From: JADHUC01 sp964623055
GTDB taxonomy: Bacteria; Planctomycetota; Planctomycetia; Pirellulales; Pirellulaceae
DNA: 64,000 nucleotides
Direction: 5' to 3'
Assembly (NCBI GenBank): GCA_964623055.1
Contig: CAZURK010000003.1
Span: 111,889 to 175,888, forward strand
Shown: piece by piece, positions 1 through 8,705 of the stretch
Layout: each line of letters starts with the position of its first letter
How positions within the stretch are numbered: position 1 is the stretch's first letter
The notes under the pieces: model-generated
Database searches by the model: none
Told to the model about the DNA's origin: nothing
Seen by the model: the letters and a program-made list of their open reading frames with translations, nothing else
Made by a program: the position numbers and the translations under genes

Positions 1-822
1 ATGATCGACGTCTATCCGCCGCGCGAGGATGACGTCCAGAGGGCGCGGCATGCATACTACGGCATGATCAGCTACTTGGATTCGCTGGTAGGCGATCTGA
101 TCGACGAGCTTGAACGTTTAGGGCTCGCGGACAACACTGTGGTGCTCCTGACCGCCGACCACGGCGAAATGCTGGGCGAGCACGGTATGTGGTTCAAACG
201 CACTTACTTCGAGCCATCGGTCCGTGTGCCGTTGATCTTTGCCGGAACAGATCGTGTGGCGGCCGGCGAACGGCTTCGAGAGACCGTCAGCCTCGTCGAC
301 CTGATGCCGACCCTATTGGAGATCGCCGGTCTGGACGATCGAGAGGAGATCGAAGCGGGGCTGGACGGCGACAGCCTCTGCGGCTTGCTTCGCGGTGACG
401 AGCCGCCGTGGAAGGACTACGCGGTGGCCGAGTACTACAGCGAAGGCGTATTGCACCCGATGCGTATGGCCGTCAGCGGGGGACTGAAGTACGTCCACGT
501 TCACCAGGAGGCGGATCAGTTGTTCGATCTCGATCGGGATCCGAACGAACTGACCAACTGCATCGACCAGCCCGCCTACGCCGACCGCCTGGCCCAACTC
601 AGTCAGCTTGTCCACACTGGCTGGGACGCCGAGGCGACCGAACGGCAAGTGCTGGAAAGCCAACGACGACGACGGTTGATCCTCGAAGCCCACGCAGCCG
701 GCCCCTCGCAGCTATGGGATGCACAGCCCGATTTCGCTGCCCACGAACAATACGTCCGCAAGGACGACGCCCAGGCCACCAGCGCCCGGCTCCGGTATCC
801 TCGCGCGGGCGATAGGCCGTAG
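1..822 (+). CDS. betC: Choline-sulfatase, C-terminal part (cut by window edge)
   Basis: Cuts choline O-sulfate to choline and sulfate in the cytoplasm. The visible 273 residues are the C-terminal half of an S1 sulfatase. TADHG at residues 51-55 supplies metal ligands. The end has the choline-sulfatase C-terminal signature: a SQRRRRLI stretch, then WDAQPDF and a terminal EQYVRKD. The family is about 500 residues, so the ATG at base 1 is an internal Met, and the formylglycine motif lies left of the window. No signal peptide can be judged. Ends in TAG. Unlike the other sulfatases here it belongs to a cytoplasmic family and is probably not part of the polysaccharide locus. Confidence 0.8.
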   Translation: MIDVYPPREDDVQRARHAYYGMISYLDSLVGDLIDELERLGLADNTVVLLTADHGEMLGEHGMWFKRTYFEPSVRVPLIFAGTDRVAAGERLRETVSLVDLMPTLLEIAGLDDREEIEAGLDGDSLCGLLRGDEPPWKDYAVAEYYSEGVLHPMRMAVSGGLKYVHVHQEADQLFDLDRDPNELTNCIDQPAYADRLAQLSQLVHTGWDAEATERQVLESQRRRRLILEAHAAGPSQLWDAQPDFAAHEQYVRKDDAQATSARLRYPRAGDRP

Positions 823-927
823 GGCCACCATGGAGAAGACTGAACGGCGGGCAACAACTATTCGCAAACAACATACGTACTGGTATAATTCACTGTGCGC
901 CGAAGTAATGAGCTTGAGGGGAGACGC

Positions 928-1152
928 GTGGCAGATCATCCGAACAAGCACATTCGCGCGGCCGTCGAATACGCTTTGGATCATGGTTGGACGTTGCGGA
1001 AGTCTGGACCCAGAGCACACATCTGGGGACGCCTATACTGTCCGCTGCATGACCGAGACGGCTGTTCCAAAGCTGTGTATTCAACGCCAAAGGTCCCGGA
1101 AGACCACGCGAGAGCCATTCGTCGAGCCGTTGACCGCTGCACACACGGATAG
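928..1152 (+). CDS. Small HicA-like protein, candidate toxin
   Basis: A 74-residue basic protein. The GTG start at 928 has a strong GAGGGGAG ribosome site about 5 bases upstream, which favours it over the upstream in-frame Met. The layout resembles HicA (small dsRBD-fold mRNA interferase): an N-terminal helix with HPNKHIRAAVEYA, then GWTLRKSG and a central His in PRAHIWGRLYCP. It also has a conserved-looking CPLHDRDGC cysteine pair and a C-terminal ENHARQIRR-type helix (here EDHARAIRRAVDRC). The next gene starts 32 bases downstream, so the two probably form one transcript. Toxin function is inferred from size, pairing and the HicA-like profile. Confidence 0.5.
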   Translation: MADHPNKHIRAAVEYALDHGWTLRKSGPRAHIWGRLYCPLHDRDGCSKAVYSTPKVPEDHARAIRRAVDRCTHG

Positions 1153-1184
1153 CCATAGATGGCAGACTCGAAAGGTGACATGAC

Positions 1185-1439
1185 ATGGCGAAATATGAAT
1201 TCACGTTGATCCTCAAAGGACGGTTGGAGTTGACCGAGGACATCGCAGACGAGCTATTCGAGGCCGGGTGCGATGATGGAACGCCGGGAACCTGCGACGG
1301 CGTTTTCTCAATTGACTTCCACCGCGAGGCAGATTCCCTAGAGCAGGCAATTCGCACGGCAATCGCGAACGTGAGAACGGCGGGATGCGATGTCGAGCGA
1401 GTCGAGATTGAAGCGGGAGCAATGCCTCAGTCCGCGTAG
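1185..1439 (+). CDS. Small HicB-like partner, candidate antitoxin
   Basis: An 84-residue acidic protein beginning MAKYEFTLILKG, with the beta-strand start typical of HicB-type partial RNase H folds. Residues 27-47 are rich in Gly and Asp (AGCDDGTPGTCDGVFSIDF), followed by a helix DSLEQAIRTAIANV. An AGGTGA ribosome site sits just upstream. It follows the HicA-like gene by 32 bases on the same strand. No DNA-binding domain is visible, so if it is an antitoxin it lacks the usual C-terminal HTH or ribbon-helix-helix. It converges on the DUF1080 gene with only 3 bases between the two stops, so the transcripts must overlap. Confidence 0.5.
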   Translation: MAKYEFTLILKGRLELTEDIADELFEAGCDDGTPGTCDGVFSIDFHREADSLEQAIRTAIANVRTAGCDVERVEIEAGAMPQSA

Positions 1440-1442
1440 CGA

Positions 1443-2117
1443 CTACAACTCGCGAACTCGGATGTTGCGGAATTCGATGTGCGTCCCATGTCCGAGGAAG
1501 CCGATGAAGCCCTTCTTGCGGAAACGGCCTGGATGCTCGTGACCGTCCATGGGCTGTTCGATCGTGCTGAGATCGGCATCGACGATCACCACGCCGTTCA
1601 GGGTTACCTTGATCTTGCTCCCTTGGCAGTGGATCTCCTGGCAGTTCCACTCGCCCACGGGCTTCAAGTGTCCACGCTTGGCCGGCACCAGCCCGTAAAC
1701 CGAGCCGTGGTACTGATAGGGCTTCAGGTGCGCGTAGCGGGATGCCGTGTCGTCAAGGATTTGGATTTCCATGCCAGTCCGCGAGATCCTGCCTTCGTTG
1801 GGTGCCCGGACCGCCACACCGTTGTTCCCGCCCGGGCTCAGCTTGAATTCGAGACGGAAGATGAAATCGGCGTACTCCTTCACCGTAAACAATCTGCCAC
1901 CGCCCTCTTTCTCGCACACCAACACGCTGTCTTTGGGCACGTACCCTTTCGTCGCGCCTTGCCAGCCGTCAAGCGTCTTTCCGTCGAACAGCGGGACGAA
2001 GCCCTCCGCTACTTCTTCGGCCGATAATGCGGTTGGATCAGGAGCCGTCGTCGAATCTTGGGCAAGGAGTGGGCTGACGGTACAGAACAAAATCGTGGCA
2101 GGTGGCATCAGTCGCAT
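1443..2117 (-). CDS. Secreted DUF1080 (3-keto-disaccharide hydrolase family) protein
   Basis: A 224-residue exported protein with a signal peptide (residues 1-20, MRLMPPATILFCTVSPLLAQ). One DUF1080 domain (PF06439) of concanavalin-like jelly-roll fold follows. Signatures are FVPLFDGKTLDGW near residue 42, SPGGNNGVAVR, MEIQILDD, HGSVYGLVPA and the terminal IEFRNIRVREL. Family members act on 3-keto-glycosides or bind sugars, and activity here is not proven. It lies 60 bases downstream of the sulfatase at 2178-3587 on the same strand, so a two-gene operon is likely. Confidence 0.85.
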   Translation of the reverse strand: MRLMPPATILFCTVSPLLAQDSTTAPDPTALSAEEVAEGFVPLFDGKTLDGWQGATKGYVPKDSVLVCEKEGGGRLFTVKEYADFIFRLEFKLSPGGNNGVAVRAPNEGRISRTGMEIQILDDTASRYAHLKPYQYHGSVYGLVPAKRGHLKPVGEWNCQEIHCQGSKIKVTLNGVVIVDADLSTIEQPMDGHEHPGRFRKKGFIGFLGHGTHIEFRNIRVREL

Positions 2118-2177
2118 GTAAGGGTTCTCCCGGCAAACTGGTGAGGCAACAAGGCGGTTTTCTCCTGTGACGCGAGG

Positions 2178-3587
2178 CTACTTGCGCGAAGCTTTGGGTT
2201 TGGGGCCGTAACCCGGAGGCGGCGCGTATGCATCGGCCATGATCCTCTCGAAGCGCGCTACGATTTCCGGGTTTTGTGCCGCCACGTTGCTCGTTTCCCC
2301 AATGTCAGGCTGCAGATCGTAGAGTTCGATCTGCCCGCCGTCCTTCAAGCGAACGGCTTTCCATGTGCCCATGCGTACGGCTGCCTTGGACCCGTATTTC
2401 CAATACAGATAGTCGTGGGCTTTCTGTTCGCGACCGAACATAGCGGGCACAAACGAGATGCCGTCGGTATCGTCTGTCGGCTTGGCTCCGGCCAACTCGC
2501 ACGCTGTGGGCAAGAAATCCCAGAACGCGCAGATGTGGTGAGACACGGTCGCCGGCTTGATCACGCCCGGCCATCGGGCGATCAGCGGCACGCGGATACC
2601 GCCTTCGTAGAGATCGCGTTTGAACCCGCGCAATGGACCATTGGCGTCGAAGAACTCGTGCTTGTGACCGCCCTCGGAGTGCGGCCCGTTGTCGGAGGTG
2701 AACAGGACCAGTGTGCGTTCGTCGATCGTTAACTCCTTCAGCAATCCGATCAGGCGTCCCACATCGCCGTCCATGCGAGTGATCATGGCCGCCTGGCCCT
2801 TTTCGATGTTGGACCAGTCGCGGTCGGCATAGACGCCGTAGTCGGGCACTTCCATCCCGTCCCCGACGGCACGGCCACCTTCGTTGTTCGCGTGGGGGAT
2901 CGTCCAATGGATGTGCAACAGGAACGGGCGATTGGCGTTGCGGCGGATGAACCCAAATGCTTCATCCGTCATCACGTCGTGGGAATAGGTCACGCGATTC
3001 TCGGGCTTCGCGACGCGTCCGCGAGCCTTTGGATCACCCATCAACACGTTGCCTGGCAACGGGACTTTGTCGACTTTGTTGCCCGCGCACCGCCATAAGT
3101 GTGTCGGATAGTAGTTGTGAGCTTCACCTTGATCGAGGTACCCGAACCAGAAATCGAATCCGTGACGGTTGGGTACGCCTTCGGTATCGGGCTGTCCCAT
3201 CGCCCACTTGCCGACGCCCCCAGTGGCGTATCCGGCATTCTTGAGAAGTCCGGCGACCGTCGGTTCGTTCCGCTCGAAACGATACGCCGCGTTGGAGCAA
3301 ATCGGCGTATGGCCCATGTGATAGCCAGTCCACAACGACAGTCGCGACGGGCGGCAGACCGTACACCCCGCGTAGTAGTCGGTGAACCGCATACCCTCGG
3401 CGGCCAACCGATCCAGGTTTGGCGTGAGGATCGTCTTCTGTCCGTAACACCCCAGGTCGCCATAGCCCAGGTCGTCGGTCATGATGTAGATGATATTGGG
3501 CTTGGCAGGCATATCCGCACGCGTCGAAGTCGCAACTGCCCCCAACATCAACACCAGCAGGAAGATCACGGGAGTGAATCGTCTCAT
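2178..3587 (-). CDS. Secreted S1 family sulfatase
   Basis: Hydrolyses sulfate esters outside the cytoplasm, probably on a polysaccharide. The protein has 469 residues with a signal peptide of about 24. Metal ligands lie in MTDDLGYGDLGCYG (residues 36-49). The formylglycine motif is CRPSRLSLWTG with the modified Cys at residue 78. The distal metal site is FTSDNGPHSEGG, followed by YEGGIRVPLIARWPG. The C-terminus PPPGYGPKPKASRK is typical of arylsulfatase A-like planctomycete enzymes. The ATG at 3587 is preceded by GAGAGGA. DUF1080 lies immediately downstream. Confidence 0.93.
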   Translation of the reverse strand: MRRFTPVIFLLVLMLGAVATSTRADMPAKPNIIYIMTDDLGYGDLGCYGQKTILTPNLDRLAAEGMRFTDYYAGCTVCRPSRLSLWTGYHMGHTPICSNAAYRFERNEPTVAGLLKNAGYATGGVGKWAMGQPDTEGVPNRHGFDFWFGYLDQGEAHNYYPTHLWRCAGNKVDKVPLPGNVLMGDPKARGRVAKPENRVTYSHDVMTDEAFGFIRRNANRPFLLHIHWTIPHANNEGGRAVGDGMEVPDYGVYADRDWSNIEKGQAAMITRMDGDVGRLIGLLKELTIDERTLVLFTSDNGPHSEGGHKHEFFDANGPLRGFKRDLYEGGIRVPLIARWPGVIKPATVSHHICAFWDFLPTACELAGAKPTDDTDGISFVPAMFGREQKAHDYLYWKYGSKAAVRMGTWKAVRLKDGGQIELYDLQPDIGETSNVAAQNPEIVARFERIMADAYAPPPGYGPKPKASRK

Positions 3588-3694
3588 GGTCGGGTCCTCT
3601 CGTCCGGAATTTTCTAGTCAACGTTCGTTCGGCATCGACACCGAGCTTTCGCATCACCCAGTGTAACCCCCGTACCTTGCGTCATTCAACATCG

Positions 3695-3853
3695 TCATTC
3701 CATACAAACGAGCGCACCGATTTCCATCGACATGTAGAGCCGACCGTTTACGGCGACAAGGCCATCGAAGACAGGGCTGGGGGCAAAGAATGGACCACCA
3801 ACACCCCATGCCAGGGCCAACGGCCTGGCCATTTGCGCCAAGGAATACGATAG
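3695..3853 (-). pseudogene. C-terminal remnant of a PQQ-propeller protein
   Basis: Read on the minus strand, this open stretch translates to PFFAPSPVFDGLVAVNGRL, then YMSMEIGALVCME and a stop at 3695-3697. That is the last propeller blade of the methyltransferase/PQQ fusions found elsewhere here, which end in the same way (compare VWDGMAVAAGRLYISTRNG near 27.5 kb). No upstream blades are present: an in-frame stop lies at 3854-3856 and palindromic repeats follow. It is the tail of a deleted gene. Confidence 0.6.
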
Positions 3854-3983
3854 TCAAACCATGCCGCAATCGCACGCCCAAGCAAAACGCAAACGGCCGG
3901 GCCGTTGGCCCTCCGTCGCAGTCTGGTATTCCGACACCCAGCCCGTTAGGCTGGGCTAGGCAAACGTACGGGCCTTTGGCCCG
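3814..3983. repeat. Cluster of GC-rich intergenic palindromes
   Basis: Three inverted repeats lie in front of the sulfatase at 4025. GGGCCAACGGCC (3814-3825) has its exact reverse complement at 3900-3911. CCCAGCC-CGTTA-GGCTGGG is a hairpin at 3937-3955. CGGGCC-TTT-GGCCCG is a hairpin at 3969-3983. No T-run follows, so they look like REP-type elements rather than standard terminators. Confidence 0.6.
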
Positions 3984-4024
3984 GAACACAAGGACGATGA
4001 TGAAACGTGTCAGGAACCGAGTCT

Positions 4025-6121
4025 ATGCAAACGAATCTTCTCAGTACCATCGCCTTCGCTCTTGCGTGCGGGTGCCTTTCGGCACTAGGCGCCGACCAGG
4101 AAAGCAGCCCCAACATCCTGTGGATTATCACGGACGATCACCGGGCCGATTCCATACAGGCCTATAACCGGGCGACCGCTGGGCAGGACGACAGCGCGCT
4201 GGGATTCGTGATGTCGCCGAACGCGGATCGTCTGGCCGCCGAGGGCGCGCTCTTTACCCGTGCGTACTGCAACTCGCCAGGCTGCGCTCCCAGTCGGACT
4301 TCGATGCATTACGGGATGTATCCGCATCGTTGCGGCCACTACGGCTTCGAGCAGTCACACCAACTGGCTGACTTCACCAAGCCGACGCTGCCGCAATTGA
4401 TGAGCGACCGGGGATACAGCACGGCGTTGTTTGGGAAGAGCGGTTACCACGTCTATGTGCGGCAGGGAAAGAAGTTCGTCAGGAAGAGTCACTACGAAGC
4501 GGAAGTGGGGCAGAAGGAACTCTACGAGTACGAGCGCACTGACTGGTTCAAACAAAAGAAGTGGCAGAAAGGCGAGGTGACCGGCGCCGAAGTGTTCTGG
4601 GGATTTCCCGATGCTCCGGTCAGATTATTCACTCCCGTCGACGGCCCTGTCAGCGCCGAGCTGTTGCAGCAGCAACGGCGTGTAGAGAAAGAGCTGGACC
4701 TGCTTCACGCCTACGCCCGCGAGAACGCAACACTGGTAATTGGCGGCGTCAGCCCACGACCGACCGACGGGACCCAGGACGGCCAGATCTTTGCTGCATT
4801 TGACGATTTCCTTCGGCGCCGCGGCCAGACTTACAGGACGCCGTGGAATCGTATGATTCAGGGACCGGCGGAGGACAAACCGCTCTTCGTTCATCTGGGT
4901 TTCCATTTCCCGCATACCCCCGTCCTGCCATCGCGGGAATTCCGGGAAGAGTTCGCCGGCAGGATATACCGAGTGCCGGATTTCAGCAGGGATGATCTGA
5001 AGTCGCTACCGCCACAGCTCGTGAACTGGTTTGAAAAGGCCAACTTCGCCGACATGAAACCGGAGGACAAGCAACAGGCCGTCCGCGACTACTATGCGTT
5101 TTGCGCTATGGGCGATTCCCTTGTCGGTCGGTCCGTCGAGACGTTCAAGAACTTCAGCCGCCAGAGTGGTCGTGACTACCTGATCCTCTACGTGATCGGC
5201 GATCATGGCTGGCACCTCGGCGAACAGGGTGGCGAGACGAAGTTTGCCCCTTACGACACCTCCAATCACTGCGCCGTCATCGTCGTCTCCTCGGACAAAG
5301 AACGCTGGCCCGCCGGAAGGGTCTGTCACGATTGGGTGGAATTCGTCGACTTCTCCCCGACAATTCTCCGCGCGGGCGGCGCCGATTTTGAGGACAGAAC
5401 CTCTGCCCATCTCGATGGAATTCCTTTGAGCGACACGTTGAGCGGAAAGGCATCGCGCGACTACGTGATCGGCGAGATGAACCATTTCATCGGTCCGCGC
5501 GCCTATCTGCGTTGCGACGACTTTGCCTTTTCGATGCGGGTCCGTGAGAAAAACGGCAAGCCCGGCGACAAATGGGGCCATCCGCCCGGCGAAGGAATCA
5601 AGTGGGGACTCGAAGCACCGCGCGAGGCTGTGGAGATGGCGCTCTTCGATCTGCGCAACGATGCCGACGAACGGCACAACATGGCCAACGACCCTCGCTA
5701 TGTCAAGCTGGCCGACTGGTTCCGCAACAAGCTCGGCCGCATCGTCCTCGGCGATGGCCGAGTGGAGTGCAACTGGAAGCAGGAGAACGAATTCGTCATC
5801 AGCGACTTCGCCAGAGGCGCCCACGACCGCAAATTGGACATTCCCAGCGAACTGGTTCCTCAAGTGATGAAAGACGGTCGCGAAAAGTCGAGCCGAGTAG
5901 GGCCGGTTCCTACCGGCCGGGTGCTTGATCGTCGTTTGATCGGCCGGTGGGAACCGGCCCTACGTCTACTTGAGGAGTCGCGGACAAGTAGAGAGGTCCG
6001 GGCAAGTTGCTCCTGCAAGCAGTCACCAAAGAAACAAGGACACGGAAATGAAACTGTTGGTCGTCTCTGTTCTGTTCGCAATAGGTGTTTCACTGACTCT
6101 AGATTCAGCCTCCTTGAATGA
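4025..6121 (+). CDS. Secreted S1 family sulfatase with abnormal C-terminal tail
   Basis: The ATG at 4025 begins a signal peptide (MQTNLLSTIAFALACGCLSA), which I prefer to the ATG 18 bases upstream. Metal ligands are in ITDDHRAD (residues 35-42). The formylglycine motif is CAPSRTSMHYG with Cys 87. IGDHGWHLGEQG is the distal metal loop. The sulfatase C-terminal strand GDGRVECNW, DFARGAHDRKLDIP ends near residue 620. From residue 625 the frame runs through a palindromic repeat (5897-5963) and on into the next gene, adding about 74 unrelated residues and overlapping GH117 by 74 bases. The native stop was probably lost when the repeat inserted. Confidence 0.9.
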   Translation: MQTNLLSTIAFALACGCLSALGADQESSPNILWIITDDHRADSIQAYNRATAGQDDSALGFVMSPNADRLAAEGALFTRAYCNSPGCAPSRTSMHYGMYPHRCGHYGFEQSHQLADFTKPTLPQLMSDRGYSTALFGKSGYHVYVRQGKKFVRKSHYEAEVGQKELYEYERTDWFKQKKWQKGEVTGAEVFWGFPDAPVRLFTPVDGPVSAELLQQQRRVEKELDLLHAYARENATLVIGGVSPRPTDGTQDGQIFAAFDDFLRRRGQTYRTPWNRMIQGPAEDKPLFVHLGFHFPHTPVLPSREFREEFAGRIYRVPDFSRDDLKSLPPQLVNWFEKANFADMKPEDKQQAVRDYYAFCAMGDSLVGRSVETFKNFSRQSGRDYLILYVIGDHGWHLGEQGGETKFAPYDTSNHCAVIVVSSDKERWPAGRVCHDWVEFVDFSPTILRAGGADFEDRTSAHLDGIPLSDTLSGKASRDYVIGEMNHFIGPRAYLRCDDFAFSMRVREKNGKPGDKWGHPPGEGIKWGLEAPREAVEMALFDLRNDADERHNMANDPRYVKLADWFRNKLGRIVLGDGRVECNWKQENEFVISDFARGAHDRKLDIPSELVPQVMKDGREKSSRVGPVPTGRVLDRRLIGRWEPALRLLEESRTSREVRASCSCKQSPKKQGHGNETVGRLCSVRNRCFTDSRFSLLE
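5897..5963. repeat. Long palindrome, copy 1 (GTAGGGCCGGTTCC family)
   Basis: Arms GTAGGGCCGGTTCCTACCGG and its near-complement flank a short loop containing TTGATCGTCGTTTGATC. It lies inside the sulfatase reading frame and is translated (VGPVPTGR ... IGRWEPAL). Related copies are at 17497-17558 and 20483-20549. Confidence 0.85.
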
Positions 6122-7334
6122 GTGTCATGCGCAAGAGCAACAAGGAAAGGCCTTTCCGTTTATCTTGCCGAAAGAAAGACCCGACAGGCCGTTGAGCGCG
6201 GCAATGGAGCGTAGTTACTCGGCTTACATGGCGCCACGGCCCGAACACAACGAGCTCTATTCGCAGTTCAGATATACCGAATTGAAAGGTCTTGACTACA
6301 ACGACGGGGATGGCACGATTTCCCGACGCGACCCTTCGAAGATCATTTTCGAGAACGGCAAGTACTACATATGGTACACCAAGCGACACACTCCCACACC
6401 GCCGCAAGGGGCGGCGAACTGCACCGACACGATACCCTCAAGCGACTGGGACCTGGCGGATGTCGGGTATGCTACAAGCGAAGATGGGTTCACGTGGGAA
6501 GAACAAGGCGTTGCCGTACCTCGTCCCCCGAAGCCGAATCCGGGATGGCGAGCCGTATGTACGCCCGGCATTTTGAAATGGGATGGCAAGTATTACCTCT
6601 ACTACCAAGCCTTTCTTGAGGCAAGCGGCACACGGGGGGATGACTGCCCAATTGCCGTTTCCATTGCCGATTCTCCTGACGGGCCTTGGACGGCCGTGAA
6701 CAAGGTCATTCTCCCCACGGGGGCCAAAGACGAGTGGGATCAATATGCCGTCCAGGATCCCAACGCTCTCGTGCACAACGGCAAGATCTACATGTATTAC
6801 AAATCCGATTCCGACGGCGATCCTCGTCTTGTAAGAATGCAGGGACTCGCCATTGCCGACAATCCTCTCGGACCGTTCAAGAAACACCCATTGAATCCGG
6901 TACTGAATTCCGGCCACGAGATCAGCCTGTTTCCCTTCAAGCAAGGAGTCGCGGTACTCATCATTCGAGACGGCACGGAACACTTTACGATTCAGTACGC
7001 CGAGGATTGGGTAAATTTTGAAATCGCATCCATTACCGAACTCATGCCGACAGCGGCAGGGCCATTCGTTCCGGATGCATTTACCGATACAAAAGACGGT
7101 CGCGGCATCACCTGGGGATTATCTCATATCAAGAATCCCAATGGCGACTGGAAGCGTTACTATTGTGTTTTGACCCGCTTCGACTGCGATTTGTCCTTGG
7201 ACGTTCATGATCCAGAAATGAAAGAACACAGTTACCTCTTTCGCTATCGGCCGGATCACTTCTACATGCATGGACTGTCGAAGAAGCAGCGCAAACGCAT
7301 TACGGAAACAAATCGAATGCTACAGGGAGAGTAG
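6048..7334 (+). CDS. Secreted GH117-like glycosidase, copy 1
   Basis: A 428-residue exported protein starting MKLLVVSVLFAIGVSLTLDS. It is a predicted five-bladed propeller of the GH117/GH43 type. GH117 enzymes release 3,6-anhydro-L-galactose from neoagaro-oligosaccharides. Visible signatures are NELYSQFRYTELKGLDY, SRRDPSK (residues 92-98), GKYYIWYTKRHTPTPP, EDGFTWEEQGVAVPRP, NSGHE (287-291, the His/Glu pair used by this fold) and TAAGPFVPDAF. The start at 6048 lies inside the tail of the preceding sulfatase frame. Two more copies are at 7408-8682 and 19197-20474. It could also be a distant GH43, and substrate preference cannot be read from sequence. Confidence 0.65.
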   Translation: MKLLVVSVLFAIGVSLTLDSASLNECHAQEQQGKAFPFILPKERPDRPLSAAMERSYSAYMAPRPEHNELYSQFRYTELKGLDYNDGDGTISRRDPSKIIFENGKYYIWYTKRHTPTPPQGAANCTDTIPSSDWDLADVGYATSEDGFTWEEQGVAVPRPPKPNPGWRAVCTPGILKWDGKYYLYYQAFLEASGTRGDDCPIAVSIADSPDGPWTAVNKVILPTGAKDEWDQYAVQDPNALVHNGKIYMYYKSDSDGDPRLVRMQGLAIADNPLGPFKKHPLNPVLNSGHEISLFPFKQGVAVLIIRDGTEHFTIQYAEDWVNFEIASITELMPTAAGPFVPDAFTDTKDGRGITWGLSHIKNPNGDWKRYYCVLTRFDCDLSLDVHDPEMKEHSYLFRYRPDHFYMHGLSKKQRKRITETNRMLQGE

Positions 7335-7407
7335 GCCGGATCAAAGAGCGCAGCGATGCCGCTCCGGCAATACAACTTTTCCTGCATTTGGGATAAGAGG
7401 AACTTAC

Positions 7408-8682
7408 ATGAGTATGTCGAGCCGCTTTTCGATCTGCCTGCTTTCTTCGCTGCTATTCTCAGTTCCCAGCCTGGGCGAGGAGACCGTCTTTCCACACAGG
7501 ATGCCGGATGAAGAGCCTGACATCGACTTGAGCTCGGCCATGGAACGCATGTTCCGATACCCGGCGCCGCGAGTCCAGGACAACGAACTGTTTTCGCAGT
7601 TCAAGTACACTCGGCTCAAAGGTTTTGAGAACAATGAAGGCGATGGCACGATTTCTCGTCGTGACCCGTCCAGACCCATCTTGATCGGCGGTCAATACCG
7701 TGTCTGGTATACGAAGCGCCACACGGCGGTGCCGCCTATCGGGGCGAGTCGAGCCCAAGAGGCCACCGATCAGATTCCTTCGACGGATTGGGACCTGTGC
7801 GAAATCTGGCATGCGACGAGCAAGGATGGTTTCACCTGGGAAGAACAGGGCGTCGCCGTGCCTCGTCCGCCCGAGCCGATTCCCGGTTGGCGATCCGTGG
7901 CCACTCGCGACATTCTCGTGTGGAAAGGCAAGTTCTATCTGTACTATCAGGCCTTTGTCGAGCCGAGCGGAACCAAGGGAGACTGGTGTGCGGTCTCCGC
8001 GTCTTGTGCCGACTCGCCGGATGGGCCTTGGACACACACCCACAGAACCATCATCCATACCGGGAAGAAAGGCGCTTGGGATCAAGACGCCATTCACGAT
8101 CCTCACCCCGTGGTCTACAAGGGCAAGATCCACACGTACTACAAAGCGGCTTACAACAAATGGCCGGACGTACGCGACAAGTACGCGGTCGGCCTGGGAT
8201 TAGCCATCGCCGAAGATCCACTAGGCCCGTTTGTCAAGCATCGGTTAAATCCGGTGCTGAATTCAGGGCACGAAACCACGTTCTTTCCCTTCAAGAAAGG
8301 CATGGCCGCCCTGGCAATCAAAGACGGGAACGAACGTAGCACCATGCAGTACGCCGAGGACGGGGTGAACTTCGAGATTGCATCGGTCCTGTCGTTGCCT
8401 CCCACCGCTGCGGCGCCATTTACATCCGATGCGTTTACGGACACGGACAACGGACGAGGTATTACGTGGGGCTTGTGCCATTTCATCAATGCCGGGACTC
8501 GAGGCAAACAGCACTCGATCATGGCCCGTTTTGACTGTGACTTAAGTCTCGACGTACACGACGCATCCATGAAAAGAACGGGGGTTTGGCATAGCCCGGA
8601 TGTCTACTTCCAGCAGGGCCTTAGTGGCGCTCAACGGCAGCGTATCAGTAAAGCGAACCGTGAGCTGGTCCCGGAAGATTAG
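7408..8682 (+). CDS. Secreted GH117-like glycosidase, copy 2
   Basis: A 424-residue paralogue of the gene just upstream, with signal peptide MSMSSRFSICLLSSLLFSVP. It keeps SRRDPS (residues 83-88), RVWYTKRHTAVPP, DGFTWEEQGVAVPRP, NSGHETTFFPFKKG and GVNFEIASVLSLPPTAAAPF. It differs from the other two copies by an insert in the PPIGASRAQEATDQ loop and another at AAYNKWPDVRDKYA, so the substrate may differ. A repeat of the GCCGGATCAAAGAGCG family lies between the two genes (7333-7374). The next sulfatase starts 23 bases downstream. Confidence 0.65.
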   Translation: MSMSSRFSICLLSSLLFSVPSLGEETVFPHRMPDEEPDIDLSSAMERMFRYPAPRVQDNELFSQFKYTRLKGFENNEGDGTISRRDPSRPILIGGQYRVWYTKRHTAVPPIGASRAQEATDQIPSTDWDLCEIWHATSKDGFTWEEQGVAVPRPPEPIPGWRSVATRDILVWKGKFYLYYQAFVEPSGTKGDWCAVSASCADSPDGPWTHTHRTIIHTGKKGAWDQDAIHDPHPVVYKGKIHTYYKAAYNKWPDVRDKYAVGLGLAIAEDPLGPFVKHRLNPVLNSGHETTFFPFKKGMAALAIKDGNERSTMQYAEDGVNFEIASVLSLPPTAAAPFTSDAFTDTDNGRGITWGLCHFINAGTRGKQHSIMARFDCDLSLDVHDASMKRTGVWHSPDVYFQQGLSGAQRQRISKANRELVPED

Positions 8683-8705
8683 ATCTGACCACTTTGGAGA
8701 CAACA

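Noticed and set aside
1..822. ATG at the first base taken as the true gene start
   Set aside because: The protein is the C-terminal half of a roughly 500-residue family and lacks the formylglycine motif, so the gene starts left of the window.
5006..5863. Minus-strand open frame (285 codons)
   Set aside because: Lies entirely within the well-supported sulfatase on the plus strand and has no motifs.
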